Assembly (NCBI RefSeq): GCF_900107665.1
Contig: NZ_FNQT01000004.1
Span: 62,001 to 126,000 of the forward strand
DNA: 64,000 bases
Source of the DNA: Haloplanus vescus
GTDB lineage: Archaea; Halobacteriota; Halobacteria; Halobacteriales; Haloferacaceae
Direction of reading: 5' to 3'
Part shown: in pieces, positions 18,023 to 26,459 of the stretch
Layout of the letters: every line of letters starts with the position of its first letter
Position numbering within the stretch: the stretch's first letter is position 1
The notes under the pieces: generated by a model
The model's database searches: none
What the model saw: only the letters and a program-made list of their open reading frames with translations
What the model was told of the DNA's origin: nothing
Position numbers and translations under genes: made by a program

Positions 18023-18052
18023 AAGTTCTCCAAGTTCTCTAGAGAAGTTCTC
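18023..18052. promoter_or_regulatory. operator-like repeats between pilin operon and RHH gene
   Basis: AAGTTCTC occurs three times (18023-18030, 18032-18039, 18045-18052). The middle copy forms part of a perfect 12-bp palindrome TTCTCTAGAGAA (18035-18046). The first two copies are 9 bp apart, close to one helical turn, which suits paired ribbon-helix-helix dimers. The cluster lies in the 139-bp gap between the divergent transfer operon (start 17956) and the RHH gene (start 18096), just upstream of the latter's TATA box. Confidence 0.55.
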
Positions 18053-18063
18053 ATTCTACCGGG

Positions 18064-18069
18064 ATATAT
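18064..18069 (+). promoter_or_regulatory. TATA box of the RHH gene
   Basis: ATATAT lies about 27-32 bp before the ATG at 18096, the spacing expected for a leaderless haloarchaeal transcript. It supports the internal start at 18096 rather than the longer frame starting at 18000, which would put the TATA box inside the gene. Confidence 0.6.
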
Positions 18070-18095
18070 GCGACCGCATAGCTTGGGTGGAACTA

Positions 18096-18299
18096 ATGTC
18101 AGACGCGGACACAGCAACCAGCGCCAGCAACTCCGGCTCGGATGTTAGCGACGATGTGGCCCGAATCAATATGCGAATCCCGCAGGACAAATACGAGTGG
18201 TTGCAGGAAGAACTCGATTCATTCACGAGTGATACAGCCCGATTCCAGTACCTCATCCAGTTCTATTCCGACCACAAAGAAGACGACACCGACTGCTGA
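18096..18299 (+). CDS. small ribbon-helix-helix-like regulator
   Basis: A 67-residue acidic protein. Residues about 25-60 (VARINMRIPQDKYEWLQEEL followed by a second helix) have the strand-helix-helix pattern of MetJ/Arc-type DNA-binding proteins. It is divergent from the conjugation operon, and repeated AAGTTCTC sites lie between the two starts. It is a good candidate to repress the transfer genes and its own promoter. The role is inferred from position and fold pattern. Confidence 0.65.
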   Translation: MSDADTATSASNSGSDVSDDVARINMRIPQDKYEWLQEELDSFTSDTARFQYLIQFYSDHKEDDTDC

Positions 18300-18320
18300 T
18301 TTACGACCCACAGGGGCGAC

Positions 18321-18605
18321 TTAGACCTGCAGCGGAGCAACGATGAGAAGCGGGCACCCCTCGCCCTCGAAATAGTACTGCTTTACCGTCGTCGCGTCCT
18401 CGAACTCGTCCGCATTCTCGGGAAGGGTGATCGTGCGGGCGCTGCTGTGTTCGTGGATCGAGTAAATGCCGAGTTCGGAGAGGTCCTCGCACTCGGCGGG
18501 ATCCAGTTCTCTACTGACCGCCTCCAACCACGCTTCAATTGACACGGAGGACCGCTCGTCCGTATCAGGTTCACGGGGGGTACTGCGGGGACTGGCTTGT
18601 GCCAT
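18321..18605 (-). CDS. small protein of unknown function
   Basis: A 94-residue protein with a Ser/Pro-rich N-terminus followed by a compact mixed alpha/beta region (IEAWLEAVSRELD, then ARTITLPENADEF). It has no membrane segment and no recognised domain. The ATG at 18605 is preferred over one at 18620 because an AT-rich element (TATTTAGTAG on the minus strand) lies about 30 bp upstream. It is convergent with the RHH gene, with only 21 bp between the stops. Confidence 0.6.
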   Translation of the reverse strand: MAQASPRSTPREPDTDERSSVSIEAWLEAVSRELDPAECEDLSELGIYSIHEHSSARTITLPENADEFEDATTVKQYYFEGEGCPLLIVAPLQV

Positions 18606-18728
18606 GATACATTTACACATACTTGCGTCTTATCTACTAAATACTGACGGCCAACGAATTTCTTAAAATCTGACTATGTAACTAATGAAGTGTTTGTCTG
18701 ACGCAGACCGAATACACGTTAAGAAACG

Positions 18729-19103
18729 CTATTCTGAGGCGTTGAGACACGCTTGGATATCAGAACCACTCGGAAAAGTCAAAATCACGAGGGGAACGAC
18801 GACAAGCGACCACCCGACTGGATCCAGCTGTGGAACTGGATTCGACGAGAGATAGGCTACGATGCCAAATACGACAATGGGGGTATAGACGAGGGTCGGT
18901 GCGATCGAACCGAGTCGGATAGCGACCGTCGGAGCAGACGGGGCGTAAACGGCGTCGACGTATGGGCCACGTCGATTGACACCGAACGAGACTGATTCCG
19001 CATAGAGCCTGTGGACGGCGTAGTGTGCGGACTCGTGGAGGATCCACGCGACACCACACGCGAGTAGGTAGACGCCGAATATCAGAACCGTCTCATGGAA
19101 CAT
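18729..19103 (-). CDS. small membrane metalloprotease-like protein (HExxH)
   Basis: A 124-residue membrane protein with hydrophobic segments near 5-22, 55-85 and 92-110. The zinc-protease signature HESAH (HExxH) lies near residue 24, within the first helix (WILHESAHYAVHRL). A C-terminal SGSD could supply a third ligand. This resembles short site-2-protease-like or DUF3267-type membrane proteins. The substrate is unknown. It lies 75 bp downstream of a long inverted repeat (19178-19218) that recurs elsewhere in the window. Confidence 0.65.
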   Translation of the reverse strand: MFHETVLIFGVYLLACGVAWILHESAHYAVHRLYAESVSFGVNRRGPYVDAVYAPSAPTVAIRLGSIAPTLVYTPIVVFGIVAYLSSNPVPQLDPVGWSLVVVPLVILTFPSGSDIQACLNASE

Positions 19104-19177
19104 TGGAATTCTCGCCGAACGGTTCGAGATGGGAGGACATCGCAGTTAAGCCTGAAGGGTAGCCGTGGTCAGCGACC

Positions 19178-19218
19178 TTAACCAACAAGCTCGTGATCAA
19201 CGGAAGTCTGTTGGTTAA
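19178..19218. repeat. long inverted repeat, family copy 1
   Basis: TTAACCAACA (19178-19187) and TGTTGGTTAA (19209-19218) are perfect inverted arms with a 21-bp spacer. The same arms with 21- or 22-bp spacers occur at 55337, 60728 and 63896, while the spacers themselves differ. This copy lies between xseB (stop 19251) and the membrane HExxH gene (start 19103). Conserved arms with a constant spacing of two helical turns suggest a protein-binding site. Confidence 0.85.
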
Positions 19219-19250
19219 TGTAGAGAGACAGTCGATACTGTCCCCATTCT

Positions 19251-19433
19251 TCATTCGATCTCGATGACCTCGCCTTGGCCTTCGTGGAGTCGCTCGCGGA
19301 TTTCAGTCAGCAACTCCTGCCCTTCCTCGTACAGCTCACTCCCTTCATCAAGTGACACCTCATCCGCGTCGAGTTGGTCGATAATCTCTTCGATGCGGTT
19401 CATCCGACTCCTGATGTCCGAGTCTTTCGCCAT
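19251..19433 (-). CDS. xseB: exonuclease VII small subunit
   Basis: A 60-residue acidic protein with the XseB signature: a helix (RMNRIEEIIDQLDADEVSLD) followed by EGSELYEEGQELL and a charged tail. XseB is a small helical subunit that joins several copies per large subunit and is needed for activity on single-stranded DNA. It starts 3 bp after the xseA stop, so the two are co-transcribed. Its length is slightly below the usual 70-80 residues. Confidence 0.9.
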   Translation of the reverse strand: MAKDSDIRSRMNRIEEIIDQLDADEVSLDEGSELYEEGQELLTEIRERLHEGQGEVIEIE

Positions 19434-19436
19434 CGC

Positions 19437-20489
19437 TTAGATCACCCCCAGCCAGAGTGCGGTAATGAGCAGCAACAGCACCAGCAGCACGAAAATTGCG
19501 GCCTTGTAGTAAACTGGCGACAGACCCTCAGGCGCGGTCGCCTCTTCGACTGCCTCGGCCAGTTCCTGTTCGTGTTCGTGCTCCCGTTCAAAGGTCTCGT
19601 ACGCGGCCTCAAGCTGTTGCTCAAGCGGGTCAATGTCGCTAGCCAGGAAGTCACTCCGAGACTTCGCGATGTACTCGCCGGCCGCTGTCGGTGTGATCGC
19701 GGCCATATCCGCTACCCGATCCGCGATTAGCCGGTCGTCAGTATGGCCAATTGCCGTGACAATCGGGGTGTTCGCGGTGAAGATCGCTTCCGCGACCCGC
19801 TCGGTGTTGAACGCTTGGAGGTTCGAATCGCTCCCACCGCCCCGCCCGACAATAATCGAATCGACGTCCTCGGAGCGGTCCAGATGGTGAATCCCGTTCG
19901 CGATAGATGTCGGGGCCTCTGACCCTTGGACGGTCGCATCCTTCACCAGGATGTCGACGGTAGGGTCTTGCTCGTGGATCGCGCTCTGGATGTCGTACCG
20001 AGCATCCCCTCGGAGTGAGGTCACAACACCGACCCGTTCCGGGAACGCCGGCGGGCGCTGTTTCTGCTCGTCGCCGAACCAGCCACGCTCTTCGAGTTCG
20101 CTTCGCAGTCGCTCGACGGCAGCCGCCTGGTCACCGTCGCCGACGACGATCACTTCCCACGGCTTGAGATCGATTTTCCCACCTTCGACCCAGTAGTCGA
20201 TATCTCCCTCGAGGATGACTTCGGTCCCGTCGTCGAGGTCGGCGTCCATCTCCCGGTAACGGTTCGCCCAGATCATACAGGGGAGCTCGGCATCGCCGTC
20301 GGTGAGCGTGAAGTAAAGCGCCGTACTGTTCTGGTGGAGGTCGGTGACCTCGCCAATACAGCGGACGCCGTTGAGGGCAGGCGTGTCCTGGACGACCGAC
20401 GCAATCCGATCGTTCAGCTGGGACACGCTAAGGACCTCTCTCGCATCGGGTTCGACCGCCTGCCGTTCGGTATCCGGTGCGTCCGCCAT
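19437..20489 (-). CDS. xseA: exonuclease VII large subunit with C-terminal membrane helix
   Basis: A 350-residue XseA protein. An N-terminal OB fold (about 17-115: VSQLNDRIASVV, GEVTDL, YFTLTDG, MIWANRY) is followed by the catalytic region with RVGVVTSLRGDARYDI, the conserved GRGGGSDSNLQAFN near 217-230, and TAIGHTDDRLIADRVAD near 245-262. The bacterial enzyme is about 450 residues. Here most of the C-terminal coiled coil is replaced by a short charged helix and a strongly hydrophobic segment (about 328-349) predicted to span the membrane. Exonuclease VII degrades single-stranded DNA from both ends. Membrane anchoring is unusual and would place the enzyme at the cell periphery. Confidence 0.9.
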   Translation of the reverse strand: MADAPDTERQAVEPDAREVLSVSQLNDRIASVVQDTPALNGVRCIGEVTDLHQNSTALYFTLTDGDAELPCMIWANRYREMDADLDDGTEVILEGDIDYWVEGGKIDLKPWEVIVVGDGDQAAAVERLRSELEERGWFGDEQKQRPPAFPERVGVVTSLRGDARYDIQSAIHEQDPTVDILVKDATVQGSEAPTSIANGIHHLDRSEDVDSIIVGRGGGSDSNLQAFNTERVAEAIFTANTPIVTAIGHTDDRLIADRVADMAAITPTAAGEYIAKSRSDFLASDIDPLEQQLEAAYETFEREHEHEQELAEAVEEATAPEGLSPVYYKAAIFVLLVLLLLITALWLGVI

Positions 20490-20564
20490 CTCCGTTGCCT
20501 AACTTCTGAACAGGAACCTCAAAAAGCTACGTTCGAGTGACAGGGTTGGCTGCGTTACGCAGGC

Positions 20565-20732
20565 CTACAGGTCGCGGGGCTGGACCGTCTTCCGGTCATT
20601 GGCCTCGGCACGCTCTGCGGCGTCGTCGAGCAGTTCGGCGACCTCTTCGTTGAGGGCGTCGTAGAAATCTGCCGAGACGTTGTGGTCCGAAAGTGCGTCC
20701 TTCACGGCTGCTTTGACGATAAGGTCAGACAT
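20565..20732 (-). CDS. DUF1931-type histone-fold-like small protein
   Basis: A 55-residue protein beginning MSDLIVKAAVKDAL and ending KTVQPRDL. It matches the single histone-fold-like DUF1931 family common in haloarchaea: VKAAVKDAL, then ADFYDALNEEVAELLDDAAERAEAN, then the R-K-T-V-Q-P-x-D-L signature shared with histone C-termini. The ATG at 20732 has a strong TATA box 25-34 bp upstream. The inferred role is DNA binding, as nucleoid-associated protein or regulator. It lies on the same strand as xseAB. Confidence 0.88.
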   Translation of the reverse strand: MSDLIVKAAVKDALSDHNVSADFYDALNEEVAELLDDAAERAEANDRKTVQPRDL

Positions 20733-20756
20733 TCCATCGCGGATTTCTCCCGTCCG

Positions 20757-20766
20757 CTATATATAG
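20757..20766 (-). promoter_or_regulatory. TATA box of the DUF1931 gene
   Basis: CTATATATAG is palindromic and sits 25-34 bp upstream of the ATG at 20732, the expected place for a leaderless haloarchaeal transcript. Confidence 0.7.
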
Positions 20767-20866
20767 GTTCGAAGTTCTCACGTAGTCTTCCTGACCAGTC
20801 ACACCGAATTCGCCTCTGAGTATCAGAGAGAACATATGCCACCCCTCAAAAATAGGGAACAGGCAG

Positions 20867-21163
20867 ATGCACGATCTAACTGGGTTCCAGCGGGATATCT
20901 TGTACGTAACCACCGGGCTCGAGGAACCACATGGGCTCGCAATCAAGGACGAACTCGACGACTATTACGAGCAGGTGATCAACCACGGCCGCCTCTATCC
21001 GAATCTCGACGATCTCGTCAACAAAGGACTGCTGGAGAAGGGTGAACTCGACAAGCGGACGAACGTGTACACGGTCACGCAGCGCGGATTGCGGGAAATC
21101 GAGGCGCGACGTGAGTGGGAAAGTCAGTATTTAGAAGACGTGAACGCACCCACTACGTCGTAG
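20867..21163 (+). CDS. PadR-family winged-helix regulator
   Basis: A 98-residue PadR-like regulator. It has LTGFQRDILYVTTGL at the start, LAIKDELDDYYEQVINHGRLYPNLDDLVNKGLL across the recognition helix and wing, and a closing basic helix (RGLREIEARREWE). PadR proteins repress transcription as dimers, often of neighbouring stress genes. It lies 52 bp before the Fic-like gene and could regulate it. An AT-rich CTCAAAAATAG lies about 15-25 bp upstream of the start. Confidence 0.9.
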   Translation: MHDLTGFQRDILYVTTGLEEPHGLAIKDELDDYYEQVINHGRLYPNLDDLVNKGLLEKGELDKRTNVYTVTQRGLREIEARREWESQYLEDVNAPTTS

Positions 21164-21215
21164 AATCATTATAAAGCGGGACTGCTTTACCCACTTCCCA
21201 CGAATCCACAGTAAG

Positions 21216-22103
21216 ATGGCTCGGCTCGTCTTCTATCACCACCCACAGGCCGAGAATTTCTCCCTCAAATTTAGCTCGGCATCGGTGGCAGAGATCCTGT
21301 CTCAGCGAGAGCAATCCGACGAGTCGACAAAGCTCATCGGGTACCCCTTTGAAACACCGGTCTATGTGCTCTACGAAGGCGATTCAGAGATCGAATCAGC
21401 GCAAGATATCGACTTTGATCAGGAATGGCTGAGCGACCGTATTCGTGACCTCCCCCGTGCTGGGCAGGTTGTCGCATTCCGATTAGTAGAGTTGCTCGAA
21501 GCCGCGGTCGATGTTCGAGATGAGGATGAGTTCCGGCTCTACAAGGAGTTCGAACCACAAAAGATCCAGCAGGCACTCGATCACGTCTCCTGGGAAGCAC
21601 CGCTTCCGACCGTCGCTGGAGAGGTGATGTCGAATTTGATCCTCCGACATTCCCTCCCGAATGCGAATCATCGAACTGGCATCGCGATGCTGCAGTTCTG
21701 TATTGAGAGTGTGGACCCGGATTTTGAGATGCCACGAACGCACGTCGACGACGATTCCTGGCGAGAGTGGGTCGATCCCTATATCGTCGATTCCAAACGG
21801 CTCATTACTGTCCGCCGGAACAACCTCCGTTTCAAGCAACTCGAAGACTTGGACGTCGACGTCGTCGAACGGAAAGACGGGATCCAAATCCGATTAGCCG
21901 AGTTCGAGCTGGATATGCACTGGAGAGAAGCCCTCACAGAGTATGCTGGGCAGCACGAATCTCACTGTACGGACTTCGCGCAGGCAGTTCTCGAACGAGC
22001 AGGACGGGACGATCTACTTGACCGTCAAGGACCAACGAAACAAGAGTTCCTCACGTATCTGGAGAACGGACTGGTCGAACGGGACTTCAGAGAAATGTTC
22101 TGA
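21216..22103 (+). CDS. Fic/Doc-like protein
   Basis: A 295-residue protein with a variant Fic motif HSLPNANHRTG near residues 144-154. The canonical form is HxFxxGNGRxxR: the His, the central Asn and the Arg are kept, and Gly is replaced by His. Helices on either side fit a Fic/Doc fold. Fic proteins transfer AMP or phosphate groups to target proteins and act as toxins or regulators. No classical antitoxin is apparent. The PadR gene lies upstream and a 34-aa gene converges with it (stops adjacent at 22103/22104). Family conf good; activity uncertain because of the motif changes. Confidence 0.72.
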   Translation: MARLVFYHHPQAENFSLKFSSASVAEILSQREQSDESTKLIGYPFETPVYVLYEGDSEIESAQDIDFDQEWLSDRIRDLPRAGQVVAFRLVELLEAAVDVRDEDEFRLYKEFEPQKIQQALDHVSWEAPLPTVAGEVMSNLILRHSLPNANHRTGIAMLQFCIESVDPDFEMPRTHVDDDSWREWVDPYIVDSKRLITVRRNNLRFKQLEDLDVDVVERKDGIQIRLAEFELDMHWREALTEYAGQHESHCTDFAQAVLERAGRDDLLDRQGPTKQEFLTYLENGLVERDFREMF

Positions 22104-22208
22104 TCAGTCGCGAAGCTCGGCGACCGACTGTCCGACCTCGCGAACGTGTTCACTTCGCTCGAGGTCGAGTTCCTCGGCGAGGTAGTCAACTGTCTCTTCG
22201 AGGCTCAT
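22104..22208 (-). CDS. 34-aa conserved-looking small protein
   Basis: A 34-residue acidic protein reading MSLEETVDYLAEEL and then LERSEHVREVGQSVAELRD. Two amphipathic helices suggest a small dimeric or partner protein. A TATA-like TTTATACC lies 23-30 bp upstream of the ATG (22231-22238), as for a leaderless gene. It is exactly convergent with the Fic-like gene. An antitoxin role is possible but unsupported by similarity. A longer in-frame start at 22382 is unlikely given the promoter. Confidence 0.55.
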   Translation of the reverse strand: MSLEETVDYLAEELDLERSEHVREVGQSVAELRD

Positions 22209-22230
22209 GTTGGAAAGAAGTCCGTCAAGC

Positions 22231-22238
22231 GGTATAAA
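22231..22238 (-). promoter_or_regulatory. TATA box of the 34-aa gene
   Basis: TTTATACC on the minus strand lies 23-30 bp before the ATG at 22208. This spacing fits a leaderless start and supports the small gene. Confidence 0.5.
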
Positions 22239-22424
22239 CCTAGTGCTGGTGCAACAATGTAGCCCATCAGAGGAAGCGTCTGTGTATACCAAACTACGTA
22301 TCCCTCGGGAAAACTGTGGAATCGGTGACTGCATAGCGATACCCACCGAAATCACGCAGTGTCGCCATTTGCTGTCCATCAACCGAACTCAATTGAAAGA
22401 AGCTCCGAAGCGATCGGGAGCGTT

Positions 22425-24707
22425 TCAGTCTGCAGGTTGTGCGTCAGTCGCTGGTGTCCCGCTTGGAAGCTCGGGGATGGACAGGTCCACGCGGCGGAGC
22501 AGCTGAGCGTTGATCGCGACGATTACTGTACTCAACGACATCAGGAGCGCACCCACAGCGGGGGAGAGCAGAATCCCGATCGGTGCCAAGACGCCTGCTG
22601 CGAGCGGAATTGCGAACACGTTGTAGCCGGCCGCCCAGACGATGTTCTCCTGCATCTTCCGGTAGCTCGCCTTACTGAGTTTCACGAGCCGAACGACGTC
22701 CATCGGGTTGTTCTGGACGAGGATGACGTCGGCCGACTGGACGGCGACGTCGGTGCCGCTCCCGATCGCGATACCGACGTCGGCCCGCGTCAGCGCCGGC
22801 GCGTCGTTCACCCCGTCGCCGACCATCCCGACGAGCTTGCCCTGGTCCTGAAGCTCCTGAACTTTCTCGTCCTTGTCTTCGGGGAGGACCTCCGCGAACA
22901 CCGTGTCGATGCCCAGTTCGTCGGCGACAGCGTTGGCGACATCCTGGGAGTCCCCAGTCAACATCGCCACCTCGATGCCCAGATCGTGGAGGGTATCGAC
23001 GACACGGAAACTCTCCTCACGGATTACGTCAGCCATCGCGAACGCGGCAATCAGCTCGCCTTCACGAACAAGGTATACCACCGTCTGAGCGTTCTGTCCC
23101 GCCTCGTCAGCGAAGCGGCGGAGATGGTCGGGTATCTCGCTATCGAGTTGGGTTAACAGGTTTGGCCCGCCGACGTACACCTCATTTCCGTCGACGTTCG
23201 CACGGACGCCCCGGCCTTTGATCGCCTCGAAGTCGGTCGCGTCAGGTGCGGTGAGGTCCTGCTCGTCGCCGGCCTCGCGTATGGCTCGCGCGATCATGTG
23301 TTCGGAGTCGCTTTCGACGGCTGCTGCCAGCGCAAGAGCGTCGTCCTCTTCCACGCCCTCGACGGTCGCCATGTCGACGACGCCGTGTTCGCCTTCGGTG
23401 AGCGTCCCCGTCTTGTCGAAGATGATGGCGTCCAGGTTCCGCGCCTCCTCCATCGCGATACGGTCCCGGACCAGCATCCCGTTGCGAGCCGCCAATGACG
23501 TATTGATTGCGACCACTAGGGGGATGGCGAGCCCGAGTGCGTGCGGGCAGGCGATGACGAGCACTGTGACGACGCGCTCGATGACCGTTGCGTCGAATGA
23601 GACCGCGAGCGTCCACGCGATTGCTGTCACGACTGCCGCCGCGAGGGCGACGTAGAACAGCCAGCCTGCCGCTCTGTCGGCCAGTACCTGTGTCTTGGAT
23701 TTGCTCTGCTGGGCTTCCTCGACGAGGCGCATGATTCCCGCGAGCGTCGTCTCCTCGCCCGTCGCACCGACGCGCACGCGGAGGCTGCCGTCGCCGTTGA
23801 TCGTCCCACCGATGACCTCGTCGCCGGGGTCTTTCGAGACCGGTTTCGATTCGCCCGTGATCATGGACTCGTTGACGTCGGAGTCTCCCTCTTCGACGAC
23901 GCCGTCAGCAGGGACACTCGCACCCGGCCGGACGAGTACGAGGTCGCCCTCGGAGAGTTCACTCACCGGGACCTCCTCAGTGTCGCCGCCGTCGGTAATC
24001 CGCTCGGCGGTGTCCGGCATCAGCTTCGCCAGTTCGTCGACCGCACTCGAGGCCCGTCGCACCGACCGCATCTCGATCCAGTGCCCCAGCAGCATAATGT
24101 CGATCAGGGTGACGAGTTCCCAGAAGAACGCCGACTGCGTCGGGAAGACCACGCTCGCGAGGCTGTAGACGAACGCGACGGTGATCGCCATCGAGATGAG
24201 CGTCATCATCCCCGGCGACCGATCTTTCAGCTCCGGTACCGCCATCTGGAGGAACGGCATCCCACCGTACGCGAAGACGATGACCGCGAAGACGGGGTTG
24301 ATCCACTCGCTGCCCGGGAACGCGGGGACGGAGAACCCGAGCCACTCCTGCAGCATTTCGCTGTATAGCAGGACTGGGATCGACAGGAGCGTCGAGACGA
24401 AGAAGCGCCGGCGGAACATCTGCTCGTGGCCCTTGTGCATCCCGCCATGCCCCTCACCGTGGCCCTCATGGGAACCGTGGTCGTGTCCTTCGCCCTCGTG
24501 TCCAGCGTGCTCGTGCTGCTCGTCGAGCACTGTCTCACTCTCCGCAGCAGGGTGTGCCTCTTCTTCCAGTAGGTCCTGTTCTACCCGCTGCTCGTCCGAC
24601 TCGGCGTCCGATTCATCCTGCTCGCCGTGTTCGTGCTGGTGACTGCTGTCGTCCTGCTGGTGTTCCCCTCCAGGGAGATTCTCATTTGTATCTTTGTGGT
24701 CGTCCAT
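22425..24707 (-). CDS. copB: CPH-type copper-transporting P1B ATPase
   Basis: A 760-residue heavy-metal P-type ATPase. The His-rich cytosolic N-terminus (about 68-100, many H-E-G-H repeats) is followed by membrane helices, the actuator TGES near 255, the transmembrane metal motif CPH near 384 ([13 protein letters not shown]), the phosphorylation site DKTGTLTEG near 429, and the hinge GDGVNDAP near 640. A CPH motif and a His-rich tail in place of a CxxC domain define the P1B-3 (CopB) group, which exports Cu(I)/Cu(II). It shares a direction with the CopZ-like gene 131 bp upstream. Copper-responsive regulation is likely but no regulator lies adjacent. Confidence 0.93.
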   Translation of the reverse strand: MDDHKDTNENLPGGEHQQDDSSHQHEHGEQDESDAESDEQRVEQDLLEEEAHPAAESETVLDEQHEHAGHEGEGHDHGSHEGHGEGHGGMHKGHEQMFRRRFFVSTLLSIPVLLYSEMLQEWLGFSVPAFPGSEWINPVFAVIVFAYGGMPFLQMAVPELKDRSPGMMTLISMAITVAFVYSLASVVFPTQSAFFWELVTLIDIMLLGHWIEMRSVRRASSAVDELAKLMPDTAERITDGGDTEEVPVSELSEGDLVLVRPGASVPADGVVEEGDSDVNESMITGESKPVSKDPGDEVIGGTINGDGSLRVRVGATGEETTLAGIMRLVEEAQQSKSKTQVLADRAAGWLFYVALAAAVVTAIAWTLAVSFDATVIERVVTVLVIACPHALGLAIPLVVAINTSLAARNGMLVRDRIAMEEARNLDAIIFDKTGTLTEGEHGVVDMATVEGVEEDDALALAAAVESDSEHMIARAIREAGDEQDLTAPDATDFEAIKGRGVRANVDGNEVYVGGPNLLTQLDSEIPDHLRRFADEAGQNAQTVVYLVREGELIAAFAMADVIREESFRVVDTLHDLGIEVAMLTGDSQDVANAVADELGIDTVFAEVLPEDKDEKVQELQDQGKLVGMVGDGVNDAPALTRADVGIAIGSGTDVAVQSADVILVQNNPMDVVRLVKLSKASYRKMQENIVWAAGYNVFAIPLAAGVLAPIGILLSPAVGALLMSLSTVIVAINAQLLRRVDLSIPELPSGTPATDAQPAD

Positions 24708-24838
24708 AGCCCATATTCTCTGTAGAGGTGGATCCGCTGGCCCCCTGAATCTTCCCCACTGAACTGTACAGCAGGACCAGCGTAGCGAAGCTTCAAAGAC
24801 AACGGTTGGCCGTTGTCTCGGAGTGGTCCGCGCGATTC

Positions 24839-25036
24839 TCAGGCGTAAGCGGTGTACCCGGCGTCTTCGACGGCCTCCACGAGAGCTGTGACATTTGCCT
24901 CACCATCGACGCTCGCCTGTTCGCTCTCCCTGTCGACGGTCACGTCAGTCACGCCGGATACCTCTTCGAGGGCCTCTTCGACCGTCTGCTCACAGTGACC
25001 GCACGTCATGCCTTCCACGATGATCGTCGTCGTCAT
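24839..25036 (-). CDS. copZ: CopZ-like heavy-metal-binding chaperone
   Basis: A 65-residue HMA domain protein with the metal site [11 protein letters not shown] near residues 9-19 and the usual beta-alpha-beta-beta-alpha-beta pattern. It should bind Cu(I) through the CxxC pair and hand it to a transporter. It lies upstream of, and on the same strand as, the CPH ATPase. The ATG at 25036 fits the domain start; an upstream ATG at 25048 adds four residues without support. Confidence 0.92.
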   Translation of the reverse strand: MTTTIIVEGMTCGHCEQTVEEALEEVSGVTDVTVDRESEQASVDGEANVTALVEAVEDAGYTAYA

Positions 25037-25182
25037 ACAGGGATACACACGGCCTCCTCTCTTTAGCGGATTTCCCCTTCGATCATACTGATATCGTGGG
25101 GCTCAAACTTTAGATTCAAAGCGATACCTGCGGCCGTAACGAACTAGACATCGGATGCGCCAGGTGTCAATAGCGAGAAGGC

Positions 25183-25578
25183 TCAAGTATCGTTGTGACG
25201 CTCCCTGTACGTCTTCGCCGCTAAAAAGACATAGAGTGCGCCGATAGCCCGAATGCCCAAGCGGAATCGCTCGTTCCATTCTATCGACTCTGGACGCTCG
25301 TACAGGAACGCGGTGGCAAATCTCTGATACAGGTCGGGAAATAAGAGGACTATCGCGCCGAACACGCCGGTAAGATTCATCAGCAACGCGTATGCTCGCC
25401 CGTTAAAGAGTGAAAGCGCAGCTATCAGAACACCCTCCGACCGGACTGCTGGACGTATCCACCCTCTCACTGTTCCCTCGTCTGGATTCGAAATCGCGAG
25501 TTTCTCGAAGAGCTCGACGATTTCGTCCGGGAACAGCGCTGAGATAGCGCCGAGGACACCGACGAGTGTTCGAATCAT
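25183..25578 (-). CDS. haloarchaeal membrane protein of unknown function
   Basis: A 131-residue protein with three or four hydrophobic segments (RTLVGVLGAISALF at the start; EGVLIAALSLF; ALLMNLTGVFGAIVLLFP; RAIGALYVFLAA). The loop between the first two is charged and could be cytoplasmic. No conserved metal ligand is obvious. Its location among copper genes is the only hint of role. The start at 25578 is preferred over 25614 because it begins the first helix. Confidence 0.65.
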   Translation of the reverse strand: MIRTLVGVLGAISALFPDEIVELFEKLAISNPDEGTVRGWIRPAVRSEGVLIAALSLFNGRAYALLMNLTGVFGAIVLLFPDLYQRFATAFLYERPESIEWNERFRLGIRAIGALYVFLAAKTYRERHNDT

Positions 25579-25715
25579 ACGATATGGTACGACCGATATG
25601 GATATAACTCCCACTGCGACGCTACACTATCGAGAACGAGGGGAGTCCGAACAGTAGCGGCTTCGAACCGGGCACGACGCGCAGAGGCCGCTTGTCGAAT
25701 GGGCGTCCTGAATCC

Positions 25716-25991
25716 TTATGGATTCGGGGCATACAGGGCGTAGAGGATAGACAGCATCCCGGCTGCGGTGACGAGTGCTGCGACGAATCCTGCTTCGAAG
25801 ATCGACACCTGGAGGAGTTCGAAGAGGACGCCTTCAAGGAGGCCGCCAAGCCCGACCAATGCGAAGCCGGCGGCGACGTACAGGAGTAACTGCGTGTGAT
25901 GTCGTTGGTACCCGCGATAGGCCTGATATGCGATGACCAGTGCTAACGCGGTCGTGAACAGTTTGCCGATGACGAATAGCGTGTGGTCCAT
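25716..25991 (-). CDS. DUF7521-like small membrane protein
   Basis: A 91-residue protein with three membrane helices: LFTTALALVIAYQAYRGY, LLLYVAAGFALVGLGGLLEG and FVAALVTAAGMLSILYALYA. It resembles a family of small haloarchaeal membrane proteins regularly encoded just after a winged-helix gene, as here (4 bp after the HTH stop region, same strand). The pair probably forms one transcript. A membrane sensing or modulating role for the regulator is conceivable but speculative. Confidence 0.72.
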   Translation of the reverse strand: MDHTLFVIGKLFTTALALVIAYQAYRGYQRHHTQLLLYVAAGFALVGLGGLLEGVLFELLQVSIFEAGFVAALVTAAGMLSILYALYAPNP

Positions 25992-25994
25992 GAT

Positions 25995-26345
25995 TCAGTC
26001 TCCCCGCATTTCCTCGAAGATGGTCGTAATCCGGTCGGCGGGGTCAGGCCGGATGTCGATGTTGACGTCGAAGCCCTCCGCCTGCAGGAGGATTTCGATG
26101 CGTTCGAGGCGCGCCTCATACTCGCTGTAGTGTCGTCCCCCGGGGTCGACGTGCGTATACTCCTCGAGGAGGCCCTGCTCGACGAGGCGGGTGACACGGC
26201 GTGAGACGGTCGGGCGTGACATGTCACATTCCTCGCTGAGTTCCTTCGCAGACAGTCGGTCGGTCTTCGTCGCCACGAGGATGTCGCGAGCGTACTCGTC
26301 GTTGAGTGTAGCGAAGATTTCCGACGGGTCGGACTCCTCGGTCAC
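25995..26345 (-). CDS. winged-helix (ArsR/MarR-like) regulator
   Basis: A 116-residue regulator with a winged helix across residues 10-70 (DEYARDILVATKTDRLSAKEL, then DMSRPTVSRRVTRLVEQGLL, then a wing with YTHVDPGGRHY). It lacks the metal-binding cysteines of classical ArsR sensors. It is co-directional with the small membrane protein downstream and divergent from the DoxX gene (start 26460), so it may regulate both sides through the 114-bp gap. Confidence 0.88.
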   Translation of the reverse strand: MTEESDPSEIFATLNDEYARDILVATKTDRLSAKELSEECDMSRPTVSRRVTRLVEQGLLEEYTHVDPGGRHYSEYEARLERIEILLQAEGFDVNIDIRPDPADRITTIFEEMRGD

Positions 26346-26459
26346 ACGTCTCTACTCGCGACAGGAGCGTAATATAGCCCGCCGATTTTCTGACTCAGAA
26401 CGCCGGCTCGCTACTATATCGTCTCTGCCTCCGTACTGATAGTTGAAGGTGCAATAACT

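Noticed and set aside
22359-23156. A 265-residue frame opposite the copper ATPase
   Set aside because: Antisense shadow of a well-supported transporter.
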